Shown here piece after piece: positions 35,331 to 43,533 of a stretch of 64,000 nucleotides of DNA (positions are counted from its first letter, which is position 1; each line of letters opens with the position of its first letter). A program made the position numbers and the translations under genes. The notes beneath the pieces are model-generated. The model did not search any database. It saw nothing but the letters and a program-made list of their open reading frames with translations, and had not been told where the DNA came from. Origin of the DNA: UBA6016 sp041915365 (GTDB lineage: Bacteria > Campylobacterota > Campylobacteria > Campylobacterales > UBA6016). The stretch is from positions 1 to 64,000 of the forward strand of contig JAYSBP010000001.1 of the NCBI GenBank assembly GCA_041915365.1, in the 5' to 3' direction.

Positions 35331-35355
35331 AAAACCATTTGAAAATGGAGCTGAA

Positions 35356-35384
35356 ATTATAGTACAAAGTTTTGTGTTTGTCAA
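35356..35384 (-). promoter_or_regulatory. perfect-consensus sigma-70 promoter of the tRNA-tuf cluster
   Basis: Read leftward, TTGACA (35379-35384) is followed by a 17-bp spacer and TATAAT (35356-35361). Both hexamers are exact E. coli consensus with ideal spacing. The predicted transcription start is near 35349, about 19 nt before tRNA-Thr. This is unusually strong for an organism whose promoters normally lack a -35 element, and it fits the demand for tRNA and EF-Tu. Confidence 0.85.
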
Positions 35385-35408
35385 TACTTTTTGAAAAAAT
35401 ATTTTAAT

Positions 35409-35936
35409 TTAAAACGATTTTATTTGATAGTATATTGCGTAGGAGCTCGGATTTGGTAAGTTTGAGGTATCTAAAACAACCCTGACATCCTTTGAATTTC
35501 CGGATGCCAATGGGTATTTTAGCTCTATTTTTTGTACCTTTGTAGGCTTTAGCATATTTACAAATTCAAGTATAGTATTGTCATTTTTTTTAACAAAACT
35601 AAAGAGTAAATTTGTTTTTTTAATTTGCGAATTGCCGTTGTTTGTCAAATCTGCTGTTATTACTATAGCCGGAGTATAGACGAGTCTGGCTACATTTATC
35701 CGTTCAAGTGTACTGCCTCTCAGATACTCTTCCACAAAATAAAGCCCAGCAAACGGTGCTACACTTACACCCAGAAATGATATAAAATAAAACAAAAACG
35801 ACACAATTGGTATTTTTCTTAGCATTACACCTAGGACGATTGTCAATAAAATAGCAAAAAAAAGGGTTCCTAGAAATAAATAGTGATAAATCAAAAAACT
35901 ATGGAAAAACTCTCTTATTCCAAAAGGAAGTTCCAC
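35409..35936 (-). CDS. DUF2393 family membrane protein
   Basis: 175 residues. There are two to three membrane segments in the first 75 residues (YHYLFLGTLFFAILLTIVLGVML and VSFLFYFISFLGVSVAPFAGLYF), then a periplasmic beta-rich domain (AIVITADLTNNGNSQIKK). This matches the DUF2393 family, which is largely restricted to Campylobacterota. Function is unknown. The start overlaps or abuts the hisIE stop, so they are co-transcribed. It may be a lineage-specific envelope protein. Confidence 0.75.
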   Translation of the reverse strand: MELPFGIREFFHSFLIYHYLFLGTLFFAILLTIVLGVMLRKIPIVSFLFYFISFLGVSVAPFAGLYFVEEYLRGSTLERINVARLVYTPAIVITADLTNNGNSQIKKTNLLFSFVKKNDNTILEFVNMLKPTKVQKIELKYPLASGNSKDVRVVLDTSNLPNPSSYAIYYQIKSF

Positions 35937-36598
35937 TATTTTGTCCTGCTATTTTTCTCTTCTATGCCACTTATGCCGAATCTTCTTTTGAGCTCTTGCT
36001 TGATAAGGTCTGGATTGACGCCGCTAAAGCTTAGGCCCACCAAAGTGTGATAAACCAAGTCCGAAGCCTCATAAATGACCTCGCTCTTCTCTTTATCTTT
36101 TATCGCAAAGCAAAGCTCTGCGGCCTCCTCTGCTATTTTTTTGCAAATAGTATTTTCACCCTTGCTAAAGAGTTTTGCAGTATATGATTTTTCTGGGTCT
36201 CCAAATTTTTTTGACTCTATTTCGTGGAAAAGAGTATCGACAACACCATAGATCTCACTTGTATCTACTTCATTTTCAAACACCCTATCGCCGGAGGCTA
36301 AGCTGGTAAAAAAACAACTTCTAGCACCAGTATGGCAGGCAACGCCCGTTTGTTCGACAAGATAAAGAACCGTATCATTGTCGCAATCAACCAAGATGTC
36401 TACTATTTTTTGCAGATGTCCGCTCTCCTCGCCTTTCTTCCAAATGCGTTGTTTGCTTCTTGAAAAATAATGCGCATATCCGCTTTCCAGGGTAAGCTTA
36501 ACCGCCTCTTCGTCGACAAAACCCAGCATCAAAACATCTTTTGTGCTTGCATCCTGAGCGATAGCCGGCAGAAGCCCTTTTGAAAAATCTAGTTTCAT
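35936..36598 (-). CDS. hisIE: bifunctional phosphoribosyl-AMP cyclohydrolase / phosphoribosyl-ATP pyrophosphatase
   Basis: 220 residues from the ATG at 36598. An upstream extension of 14 codons lies inside the SPFH gene. The N-terminal HisI half has the motifs SGHLQKIVDILVDCDNDTVL and GVACHTGARSCF. The C-terminal HisE half has GDPEKSYTAKLF, KIAEEAAELCFAIKD and EASDLVYHTLVGL. It catalyses steps 2 and 3 of histidine biosynthesis. The ATG overlaps the upstream stop (ATGA). Confidence 0.97.
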   Translation of the reverse strand: MKLDFSKGLLPAIAQDASTKDVLMLGFVDEEAVKLTLESGYAHYFSRSKQRIWKKGEESGHLQKIVDILVDCDNDTVLYLVEQTGVACHTGARSCFFTSLASGDRVFENEVDTSEIYGVVDTLFHEIESKKFGDPEKSYTAKLFSKGENTICKKIAEEAAELCFAIKDKEKSEVIYEASDLVYHTLVGLSFSGVNPDLIKQELKRRFGISGIEEKNSRTK

Positions 36599-37623
36599 TT
36601 GGTAGCCGTACCTTGTTTTGGCTCTTTCATATCCATCCATATTGACGGCATAGCACCGTTAGGGGTTAAAAATACTTTTGCATCTTTGTTTTCTTTTAAC
36701 GCATCGTTAAATTTGGCTTGAGCCTCTATTTGCTTCATTTTAACCAAATTTGTAGTCAAAGATTTGCCGATAAGGTCATTTGCCTGCGCCTGCCCTTTTG
36801 CCTCTATGATTTTCGCCTCAGCATTACCTTTTGCTATCTCGGCAGCTTTTTGAGCTTCTTGTTTCGCCCTCTCTACCTCGTATTTTGTCCGCTCAGCCTC
36901 TTGATTTGCTATCTGAACTCTCTCTATCTGCTCTTTTACTTTCTCTGGAAGTGCTATATTTCTGAGTTGTATAGAGTTGACCGCTATTGGCTGTCCTTTT
37001 ATTTTCTCTATCGCTTTTTGCATACCCTGCGTAATATGAGCAGCTATTTCATCACGTTTTGTAGGGAGTTCCTCAGCCTTGAAATTACCGACTACAGAGC
37101 GCACAACGTCTCTGATGTTTGGATGAATTGTTTTTTCTTCCCAGTTGAGGCCAAGGGTAGCTATGGCATCTGCGGCTTTTTCCGGTGCGAGGCTATACTG
37201 GATAGTCAGCTCCACTTCGACAGGAAGGCCTCTAGAGTCGAGAACCTGAATAGGAGCCATCTTTGCCACGCCACGTTTGTCGATAGCTGTTGCGGCATCA
37301 TCCACTGTATAGTTAACTATTCGCACTTTAGTATCTACCACTATGACTTTTTGCATCAATGGCAAAAACATATGAAAGCCTGGGTAAAGCGGCTGTTTAT
37401 CATACTTTCCAAGCGTTACAAGTATTCCAGTCTCGCCCGAGTTGATAATAATAAATGGACGAAATAAAGCCAATGCCAACACGGCAGCTATCACAATATA
37501 AACTATATTCATCTTTCCACCAGACATAAAATCCGGCATTTTGGGGGGGACAAACTCGCCACCAGGTTTTTTATCACCGCCACCATTTTTTTTATTGAAA
37601 TAGTCGTTCATGTCGACTGCCAT
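36595..37623 (-). CDS. SPFH/Band-7 (prohibitin-like) membrane protein
   Basis: 342 residues. A Gly/Lys-rich cytoplasmic start is followed by one membrane span (MNIVYIVIAAVLALALFRPFIII), the SPFH domain (GETGILVTLGKYDKQPLYPG to about 230), a coiled coil rich in EAxKxAE (about 230-290) and a C-terminal tail. It resembles HflK/HflC-type stomatin proteins, which form large oligomers around membrane proteases. From memory, Cj0268c next to ilvE in C. jejuni is the counterpart. The neighbouring ftsH was not seen here. Confidence 0.85.
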   Translation of the reverse strand: MAVDMNDYFNKKNGGGDKKPGGEFVPPKMPDFMSGGKMNIVYIVIAAVLALALFRPFIIINSGETGILVTLGKYDKQPLYPGFHMFLPLMQKVIVVDTKVRIVNYTVDDAATAIDKRGVAKMAPIQVLDSRGLPVEVELTIQYSLAPEKAADAIATLGLNWEEKTIHPNIRDVVRSVVGNFKAEELPTKRDEIAAHITQGMQKAIEKIKGQPIAVNSIQLRNIALPEKVKEQIERVQIANQEAERTKYEVERAKQEAQKAAEIAKGNAEAKIIEAKGQAQANDLIGKSLTTNLVKMKQIEAQAKFNDALKENKDAKVFLTPNGAMPSIWMDMKEPKQGTATK

Positions 37624-37639
37624 AGAATTCCCTTGTTTT

Positions 37640-38560
37640 TTATTTGATATAAGTTAGATATTTTTCGTATGCTACGTCTCTGCCGTTAACCACATCGAAA
37701 TATTTTTTCTGTATTTTCTCCGTCATAGGCCCCATTTTACCTATACCAACAGTTCTTGCATCCACCTCTCTAATAGGTGTTATCTCCGCAGCCGTACCCG
37801 TAAGGAACGCTTCATCAGCTATATAAATCTCTTCTCTTGTTATTCTGCGTCTAATAACTTCAATGCCCATAGCTTTTGCGAGTTCGATAACCGTAGCTTG
37901 AGTGATGGACTCCAATGAATTATCGTTTGGAGGAGATATTAGCTTGCCGTCTCTAACGATAAAAAAGCAAGCTCCACTAGCTTCTGCTACATACCCTTCA
38001 TCATCAAGAAGCAAAGCCTCGTCATATCCGCACTCTACTGCTTCATATTTCGCCATTTGAGAGTTGAGGTAGTTTGCGCTTGCTTTTGCCTTGCCCATTG
38101 TTGAACGGTTTGAACTTCTAGTAAACGACGATATTTTGAGTCTAATCCCGTTTCTTAGGCCATCTTCACCCAAATAAGCACCCCACTCCCAAGCCGAGAT
38201 AGATACTTTTACGGGAGCATTAGCATGATAAAGCCCCATAACGCCGTATCCCAAATACACAAGCGGCCTCAGATATACGCTATTGTCTTTGAAGCCGTTT
38301 TTTTTGATTAGCTCTATTTGTGCGGCTTCCAACTCCTCAACGCTAAAAGGAACTTTCATAAGAGTCATTTTTGATGAGTTTAGAAGTCTTTGCGTATGCT
38401 CTCTTAGTTTAAATATTGCATAGCCTTTATCTGTTTTATAAGCTTTTGTCCCTTCTATTGCGGCGTTCCCGTAGTGAAGAGAGTGCGAGAGAACATGCAC
38501 TTTTGCATCATCCCACGCTACAAATTCTCCATCCATCCATATATAATCAGCAGTATTCAT
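37640..38560 (-). CDS. ilvE: branched-chain amino acid aminotransferase
   Basis: 306 residues, fold-type IV PLP enzyme. The PLP lysine is Lys159 in MGKAKASANYLNS. VLSHSLHYGNAAIEGTKAY and YVAEASGACFFIV are family segments. It transfers amino groups to the keto acids of Ile, Leu and Val. It shares a strand with leuB and leuD further up, so this is a branched-chain amino acid neighbourhood. Confidence 0.97.
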   Translation of the reverse strand: MNTADYIWMDGEFVAWDDAKVHVLSHSLHYGNAAIEGTKAYKTDKGYAIFKLREHTQRLLNSSKMTLMKVPFSVEELEAAQIELIKKNGFKDNSVYLRPLVYLGYGVMGLYHANAPVKVSISAWEWGAYLGEDGLRNGIRLKISSFTRSSNRSTMGKAKASANYLNSQMAKYEAVECGYDEALLLDDEGYVAEASGACFFIVRDGKLISPPNDNSLESITQATVIELAKAMGIEVIRRRITREEIYIADEAFLTGTAAEITPIREVDARTVGIGKMGPMTEKIQKKYFDVVNGRDVAYEKYLTYIK

Positions 38561-38619
38561 TCTTGAGTATTTCCCTATTCTATTGATTTTATTTTACTTT
38601 TATTCTAGCCTATGAGGCA

Positions 38620-39453
38620 TTAAAAGATAACGGTTTTATTGTCGTATACGAATATTCTATCTTCAAGTGCAAGCTTAATGGCCTTAGCTAAAACTATCTT
38701 TTCAACATCACGTCCCAGATTTCTCATCTCCTCCCATCCATAGCTATGGTCGACCTTGACAACGTCTTGTGCTATGATTGGCCCCTCATCAAGATTGTTG
38801 TTTACGAAATGGGCTGTTGCTCCAATGATTTTTACACCTCTTTCGTATGCCTGTTTGTATGGATTTGCACCTATGAATGCAGGCAAGAATGAGTGATGTA
38901 TATTGACTATTTTGCCCTCAAAGTGAGAGACAAATTCAGGAGTCAAAATCCGCATATACTTTGCAAGCACCAGCAGGTCTGGAGCAAGGCTCTTTGTAAG
39001 CTCTATCACCTTTGCTTCATGAGCCTCTCTGCTCAATCCATCCGCAGATATAAGATAAAAAGGCAAATCAAACTTCTCGACAAGCGGCTTTAACGTGTCA
39101 TGGTTTGCCACAACACCCAAAACTTCAGCGTCTATCTCTCCGCTGTTATAACGTATAAGTATGTCGCCTAGGCAATGAGACTCTTTTGTAGCAAACAAAA
39201 GTACTTTTTTCTTTTTTGTTTTTTCAACTATGCGGAGGTTTGCGTTTTTTGGCAAATCACGCTTGAGTAGTTTTTCTACAAGTTCAAGGTCAGCTTCTCC
39301 GCTAATTTCCGTACGCATAAAAAATCTATTTTTCTCTTTTTCAACAAACTCGTCGTTTTTTTCTACATTCAAGCCGTTTTCAAAAAATATTTTGCTTATT
39401 TTGTAGATTAGCCCTTTGCTATCTTCACAATCTATCAAAACAATTTTTTCCAT
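38620..39453 (-). CDS. purU: formyltetrahydrofolate deformylase
   Basis: 277 residues. The N-terminal ACT domain (IVLIDCEDSKGLIYKISKIFFENGLNV) is followed by a formyltransferase-like catalytic domain with NIHHSFLPAFIGANPY and GATAHFVNNNLDEGPIIAQ, which hold the conserved Asn, His and Asp. It hydrolyses 10-formyl-THF to formate and THF. The start has AGGGG and lies 1 nt after the cca stop. Confidence 0.96.
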   Translation of the reverse strand: MEKIVLIDCEDSKGLIYKISKIFFENGLNVEKNDEFVEKEKNRFFMRTEISGEADLELVEKLLKRDLPKNANLRIVEKTKKKKVLLFATKESHCLGDILIRYNSGEIDAEVLGVVANHDTLKPLVEKFDLPFYLISADGLSREAHEAKVIELTKSLAPDLLVLAKYMRILTPEFVSHFEGKIVNIHHSFLPAFIGANPYKQAYERGVKIIGATAHFVNNNLDEGPIIAQDVVKVDHSYGWEEMRNLGRDVEKIVLAKAIKLALEDRIFVYDNKTVIF

Positions 39454-39454
39454 C

Positions 39455-40567
39455 TTAACCCCTAAAATTTTCTCTTATCTCTTTTGCCAATTCTATTTTG
39501 TAGTTTTTCGATATTTCACCGCCAACAAAACCACTTGCTATCATTTTTTGATGCGATACGGCAGGTGTATAATTCACATCCCAAATGCCAAGCCTCAGCG
39601 CAGCCTGCTTCACTCCCTCTTTATATGCCCCATACCATTTTGATATTGGCATTCTAAGTGCAAGCCCTATCAAAAATCTATCACTTATACGTTTTGGCGG
39701 CATCTTTTGAAGTGCGAATAACTTTCGATACCAATTTGAAGCGCCGATTTTATCCAAAAAGCTATTTTTATTTGGTTTGACTAGATAAAAGATAATGTAC
39801 AACAAAAAACCCTGCGGAGGCTGATTAAAAAATAGATTTGCTTTTTTAAGCTCTCTTGCGATTTTTAAAAAATTGGCAAAGCAAATATCTAATCCAAAAA
39901 GCTTTTTTGCAATATTTAATTTAAAAAAATAATATACGCCAAACAGTAAGAACTTCCCTGAAAACATCTTTTCAAATTCGGCCAATATTCTCGATACGGA
40001 TATATCAGATAAATCTGTTTGTGCACACATATTAGCCGTATTTGGCTCAATACGCATGCGAAATCTAGCCGCAAACTGCATAGCTCTTAGTACTCTGAGG
40101 CTATCCTCCGCAAAGCTCTTTTTACTGGTTGCCCGCAACATTCTATGCTGGAGGTCATTTGCCCCACCATAAAAGTCAAAAAGATCTCCGCCATCAACGC
40201 CAAGAAGCATAGAATTTATCGTAAAATCACGCCGCATACAGGCAGTTCGCATATCATCCGTCACACTAGCTTCAAAAGCCGTATGCCCTGCTCCAATCTT
40301 GCTTTCAATTCTGGGCAGAGAAATATCAAAGTTAGCCAAACGGTATACAAAAAAACTTTTACCGACACCTATCGCACCGATGGATTCCATAGCTTTTTCA
40401 AAGTTGACTTGAGAGATGCAGTAAACTTCTATATCGAAGTCTTTTGAAGGCTCACCAAGAAGCATATCCCTTACGCAGCCACCAGCAAAGTACAGTTTTG
40501 CACCACTTAGGGCATCTAATATTAGTGAGAGTGTTTGACGTGAGATTTCGTCAAGGATTAGCTTCAT
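39455..40567 (-). CDS. cca: tRNA nucleotidyltransferase/poly(A) polymerase family
   Basis: 370 residues. The class II nucleotidyltransferase head has GGCVRDMLLG (29-38), catalytic Asp43 and Asp45 (KDFDIEVY), and the RRDFTINSMLLG and ARFRMRIE motifs. It probably adds or repairs the tRNA 3' CCA. All tRNAs in this window encode CCA, so repair is the likelier role. Some members are poly(A) polymerases. The C-terminal half is helical and poorly conserved. It overlaps the upstream gene by 4 nt. Confidence 0.88.
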   Translation of the reverse strand: MKLILDEISRQTLSLILDALSGAKLYFAGGCVRDMLLGEPSKDFDIEVYCISQVNFEKAMESIGAIGVGKSFFVYRLANFDISLPRIESKIGAGHTAFEASVTDDMRTACMRRDFTINSMLLGVDGGDLFDFYGGANDLQHRMLRATSKKSFAEDSLRVLRAMQFAARFRMRIEPNTANMCAQTDLSDISVSRILAEFEKMFSGKFLLFGVYYFFKLNIAKKLFGLDICFANFLKIARELKKANLFFNQPPQGFLLYIIFYLVKPNKNSFLDKIGASNWYRKLFALQKMPPKRISDRFLIGLALRMPISKWYGAYKEGVKQAALRLGIWDVNYTPAVSHQKMIASGFVGGEISKNYKIELAKEIRENFRG

Positions 40568-40902
40568 TGCTCCTGCGATTTATCCAGCTTTTCATCTATG
40601 GTGGCCAGCATATATTCGAGAAAATTAACTATCAAGTCAAGCTTTTTTTCGACTTGCAATATTTCACCACTCCCCTCTTCTTGAATAGACTGGAGACCCT
40701 CGAACAATACAAGTATCCTCTCTCTTAGATTGAGAAGGAATTTTTCTGCAGTATCATCGCTCACATCCATATCTGCATACGCCTGCATACTTTGCGCAAC
40801 TGCAGACGCTGCATTATCTTTGGCGGTCTCTTTTTTTATCTCTTCTTGATAGTTGCCCTCTATCTCCGCAAGAGTTGACAATACGGCATCTTTTAATTCC
40901 AT
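40564..40902 (-). CDS. CiaD-like domain protein
   Basis: 112 residues, acidic and helical. The conserved-looking C-terminal region reads EKFLLNLRERILVLFEGLQ, then KKLDLIVNFLEYMLATIDEKLDK. It lies directly before cca and purU. From memory, C. jejuni has Cj0788 (CiaD) before Cj0789 (nucleotidyltransferase) and Cj0790 (purU). CiaD there is a secreted invasion effector, and the shared domain is wider than pathogens. The call is from synteny and a remembered pattern, so effector function here is not implied. Confidence 0.55.
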   Translation of the reverse strand: MELKDAVLSTLAEIEGNYQEEIKKETAKDNAASAVAQSMQAYADMDVSDDTAEKFLLNLRERILVLFEGLQSIQEEGSGEILQVEKKLDLIVNFLEYMLATIDEKLDKSQEQ

Positions 40903-41150
40903 ACTCTACCAAGCCACCTTTCAAATTCTCTGTATTCTATCTCTGTTTTCATTGATAGAAAAAAATCACGCATTTGCATGTTGACACCGGTATACTTTTT
41001 GTGAATACCACTAAGCCGTCTTACTGCGGCTATCGCTTCTTTATTTTGTGGCTCCTCTTTTAGTATATCCTTGTATATTTCAAGGGCATCGTCTTTGTGC
41101 CCTTGAAATTCATATATAGATGCCAGAGTAAGAGTTTTGAGTCCGCTCAT
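40893..41150 (-). CDS. small TPR-like protein
   Basis: 85 residues. It contains one TPR-like helix pair (LASIYEFQGHKDDALEIYKDILKEEPQNKEAIAAVRRL), followed by an aromatic and charged tail. There is no signal peptide. It overlaps the CiaD-like gene by 10 nt and shares a base with the leuB stop, so it belongs to the leuB operon. Function is unknown. A protein-protein adaptor for the downstream gene product is plausible. Confidence 0.7.
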   Translation of the reverse strand: MSGLKTLTLASIYEFQGHKDDALEIYKDILKEEPQNKEAIAAVRRLSGIHKKYTGVNMQMRDFFLSMKTEIEYREFERWLGRVWN

Positions 41151-42211
41151 TATATTCTACTTGCTATCTCGCTACCCATGTCTTTGCAGCCAAGCACTTT
41201 GACCGCACCAAATCTTGCCGTATCTTTTGTCCTTACGCCATCCCTAAGTGCAGACTTTACGGCACTTTCAATCATATCTGCAGCAGTGACTTCATTTAGT
41301 GAATATCTAAGCATCATTGCTGCGCTTAGTATTGTAGCCACTGGATTTGCTATATCTTGCCCTGCAATATCAGGAGCAGAACCGTGAATCGGCTCATAAA
41401 TAGCGTATTTGTCACCAAGCGACGCACTAGCCAGAAGTCCTATTGAACCCGTAAGCACGCTTGCCTCGTCTGATAGTATATCGCCGAAGATATTTCCCGT
41501 TACCACAACGTCAAACTGCTTAGGATTGGTGACAAGTTGCATTGCGGCATTATCCACATATAGGTGCTCAAGCGTCACATCTGGGTAGCTTTTTGCAACT
41601 TCCGTCACAGTCTCTCTCCAAAGTTGAGAAACTTCGAGTACATTTGCTTTATCAACGCTTGTCACCTTACCTCTTCTTTTTCTCGCCGATTCGAACGCTA
41701 TTTTTGCAATTCTCTCTATTTCAGGCTTTGTGTACACCATGGTATTGTAGCCTCTGTTTTCGTCTCTACCTCTTGGCTCACCAAAATATATGCCACCGGT
41801 TAGTTCTCTGACTATCAGTAGGTCGACGCCTTTTGCAATTTCCGGTTTTAAAGGGCTAGCCTCTAATAGTTCGTCATACACAGCCGCAGGGCGAAGGTTT
41901 GCGTATGTGCCTAGTTCTTTTCTGATTTTAAGAAGCCCTGTTTCTGGTTTTAGCTCTCTTGGCAGGCTATCCCATTTGTAACCGCCTATTGCACCAAACA
42001 GCACTGCATCGCTAGCCTTTGCGCCCTCTACCGTAGCGTCAGGAAGCGGGTTATTGCACGCATCTACGGCGCATCCACCCATCAAATATTCGTTAAACTC
42101 CATACTAAAGCCGCATTTTGCGCTTACAGCCCCTAGGACTTTTACCGCTTCGTCTATTATCTCAGGACCTATTCCGTCCCCTTTTATTAGTGCTATTTTA
42201 TAATTTTTCAT
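41150..42211 (-). CDS. leuB: 3-isopropylmalate dehydrogenase
   Basis: 353 residues. GDGIGPEIIDEAVKVL, REL/GGIYFGEPRGR, and the NAD and Mg-binding NIFGDILSDEASVLTGSIGLL and YEPIHGSAPDIAGQ are diagnostic. It oxidatively decarboxylates 3-isopropylmalate in leucine biosynthesis. It overlaps leuD by 4 nt. Confidence 0.98.
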   Translation of the reverse strand: MKNYKIALIKGDGIGPEIIDEAVKVLGAVSAKCGFSMEFNEYLMGGCAVDACNNPLPDATVEGAKASDAVLFGAIGGYKWDSLPRELKPETGLLKIRKELGTYANLRPAAVYDELLEASPLKPEIAKGVDLLIVRELTGGIYFGEPRGRDENRGYNTMVYTKPEIERIAKIAFESARKRRGKVTSVDKANVLEVSQLWRETVTEVAKSYPDVTLEHLYVDNAAMQLVTNPKQFDVVVTGNIFGDILSDEASVLTGSIGLLASASLGDKYAIYEPIHGSAPDIAGQDIANPVATILSAAMMLRYSLNEVTAADMIESAVKSALRDGVRTKDTARFGAVKVLGCKDMGSEIASRI

Positions 42212-42717
42212 GCATTTGCCCTTTTTATCTCTTCAGCCGCATACTCCATAAGCCCACCTGCATTTAGTAGCTCCATCATGAAAGGCGGAATTGCGTTAAA
42301 TATGTAAGTTTCATTTTTTGTGATATTTTGTACTGTGCCAGCGGCCAAATCTACTTTTAGCTCATCGCCCTCGCTGATTTTGTCAGCCTCTTTAACTTCT
42401 AGTATCACAAGCCCGGTATTGAAAGCATTTCTATAAAAAATTCTTGCAAAAGACTTAGCAATAACAGCGGAAATTCCGGCATGTTTAATAGCCACCGGAG
42501 CATGCTCCCTGCTTGAACCGCATCCGAAATTCTCGCCTGCCACTATAATATCGCCCTTGGAGATTTTGTTCACAAACTCTGGGTCTGCGTCTTCCATCGC
42601 ATGTTTTGCTAGCTCTGTTGGATTTGAGGTATTGAGGTATCTAGCTGCTATTATCAAGTCTGTGTCTATATTGTCGCCGAAAATAAACGCCTTGCCGTTA
42701 AAACTATTGTTCATCAT
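42208..42717 (-). CDS. leuD: 3-isopropylmalate dehydratase small subunit
   Basis: 169 residues. The swivel-domain motif GENFGCGSSREHAPVAIK and the DNIDTDLIIAARYL start are diagnostic. It pairs with LeuC to isomerise 2-isopropylmalate. leuC is not adjacent, so it must be elsewhere. The protein starts MMNNS, and the first or second ATG could be used. Confidence 0.97.
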   Translation of the reverse strand: MMNNSFNGKAFIFGDNIDTDLIIAARYLNTSNPTELAKHAMEDADPEFVNKISKGDIIVAGENFGCGSSREHAPVAIKHAGISAVIAKSFARIFYRNAFNTGLVILEVKEADKISEGDELKVDLAAGTVQNITKNETYIFNAIPPFMMELLNAGGLMEYAAEEIKRANA

Positions 42718-42779
42718 ATTGCCCTATAAAAATGCTTTTTGGGCGAGATTTTAACTAAACAAGGGTTAAATCAGTTCTA

Positions 42780-43202
42780 CTACTCAAAATCTACGACAAA
42801 GCGGTCGTTTGCATATTCGTCTTGAGGCACAAAACCAAGACGGAACTTCCTATTTTCACCAAAGATATATATGGAGCAGTCGTCCAAAAGCTCTATTTTT
42901 GAAATATGTTTTATTTGATTTAATATCTCATGCGACTCTTTGTAATAATACACCTCTTCGTTAAAGCCCACAAACAGAGTACCGTCCAATACACACTCCT
43001 GCAACTGCTCATCTGAGAATATCAACCTATTAAAAACGGGGATATCGTCGCCCAGATAGCTAGAATATGGCGTAATTACAAGGTGCTTTTGTATGCCGTC
43101 TTTCTCATATACAAATTCTATTTGCTCAAGCAGTTTGTTTACTTCGATAATGAAGCAATTACACATATCAAATATGATGTTTGAATTTTTAATCTCGCAC
43201 AT
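42780..43202 (-). CDS. hypothetical protein
   Basis: 140 residues from the ATG at 43202, chosen because GGAAG lies 7-8 nt upstream. An 18-codon extension back to 43256 has no ribosome site. It is a soluble acidic protein with beta-rich segments (IEFVYEKDGIQKHLVITPYSS, RLIFSDEQLQECVLDGTLFV). I do not recognise the family. It stands alone between the leuD promoter region and a small lipoprotein gene. Confidence 0.65.
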   Translation of the reverse strand: MCEIKNSNIIFDMCNCFIIEVNKLLEQIEFVYEKDGIQKHLVITPYSSYLGDDIPVFNRLIFSDEQLQECVLDGTLFVGFNEEVYYYKESHEILNQIKHISKIELLDDCSIYIFGENRKFRLGFVPQDEYANDRFVVDFE

Positions 43203-43269
43203 AAAAAACTTCCAAATGGAAAAATGCCCTAATCCAACTCTATTTGCAAAAAACACTATTTTAAACTAA

Positions 43270-43356
43270 TCAATTACGCACCGTGGCGACAACTCTTTCA
43301 TCTGGAAGCTCGGCGGTGGCACTCAAACTTAGAACAAAGCTGTCAAAATTCGCCAC
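43270..43356 (-). CDS. possible 28-residue ORF after the entericidin-like gene
   Basis: GTG at 43356 lies 6 nt after the upstream stop, with a GGAG 9 nt before it (the GGAG is inside the upstream gene end). It runs 28 codons to TGA at 43270. The product (MANFDSFVLSLSATAELPDERVVATVRN) reads like a real protein end. It may be a remnant of a larger gene. Support is weak. Confidence 0.25.
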   Translation of the reverse strand: MANFDSFVLSLSATAELPDERVVATVRN

Positions 43357-43362
43357 CTAAAC

Positions 43363-43530
43363 TTACTCCGCTTTTTCCTTGCTCTCCGTCTTCTCTTTGA
43401 CTGCGGTTGCGGCTTCGTTTACTTTTTTCTTTGTCCAATCTACGGCGTTTTGGGTATCTTCTTTGACACCCTTGACGGTAGCGGAGCACCCGAAAAATAC
43501 AAAAACAAGCAATAAAGATAGATATTTCAT
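43363..43530 (-). CDS. small entericidin-like lipoprotein
   Basis: 55 residues, ATG at 43530. A signal peptide with lipobox FFGC is followed by SATVKGVKEDTQNAVDW and a Lys/Glu-rich tail. The Cys just after the hydrophobic stretch and the VKGVxED...DW pattern recall entericidin A/B. Such peptides are small outer-membrane-facing lipoproteins with suggested toxin/antitoxin pairing. Only one copy is seen. It sits 3 nt after flgG and is probably co-transcribed with the flagellar rod genes. Confidence 0.75.
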   Translation of the reverse strand: MKYLSLLLVFVFFGCSATVKGVKEDTQNAVDWTKKKVNEAATAVKEKTESKEKAE

Positions 43531-43533
43531 AGC

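Noticed and set aside
36718..37467. 249-codon plus-strand ORF
   Set aside because: It lies wholly opposite the SPFH gene, is rich in Tyr, Cys and Phe, and is a shadow.
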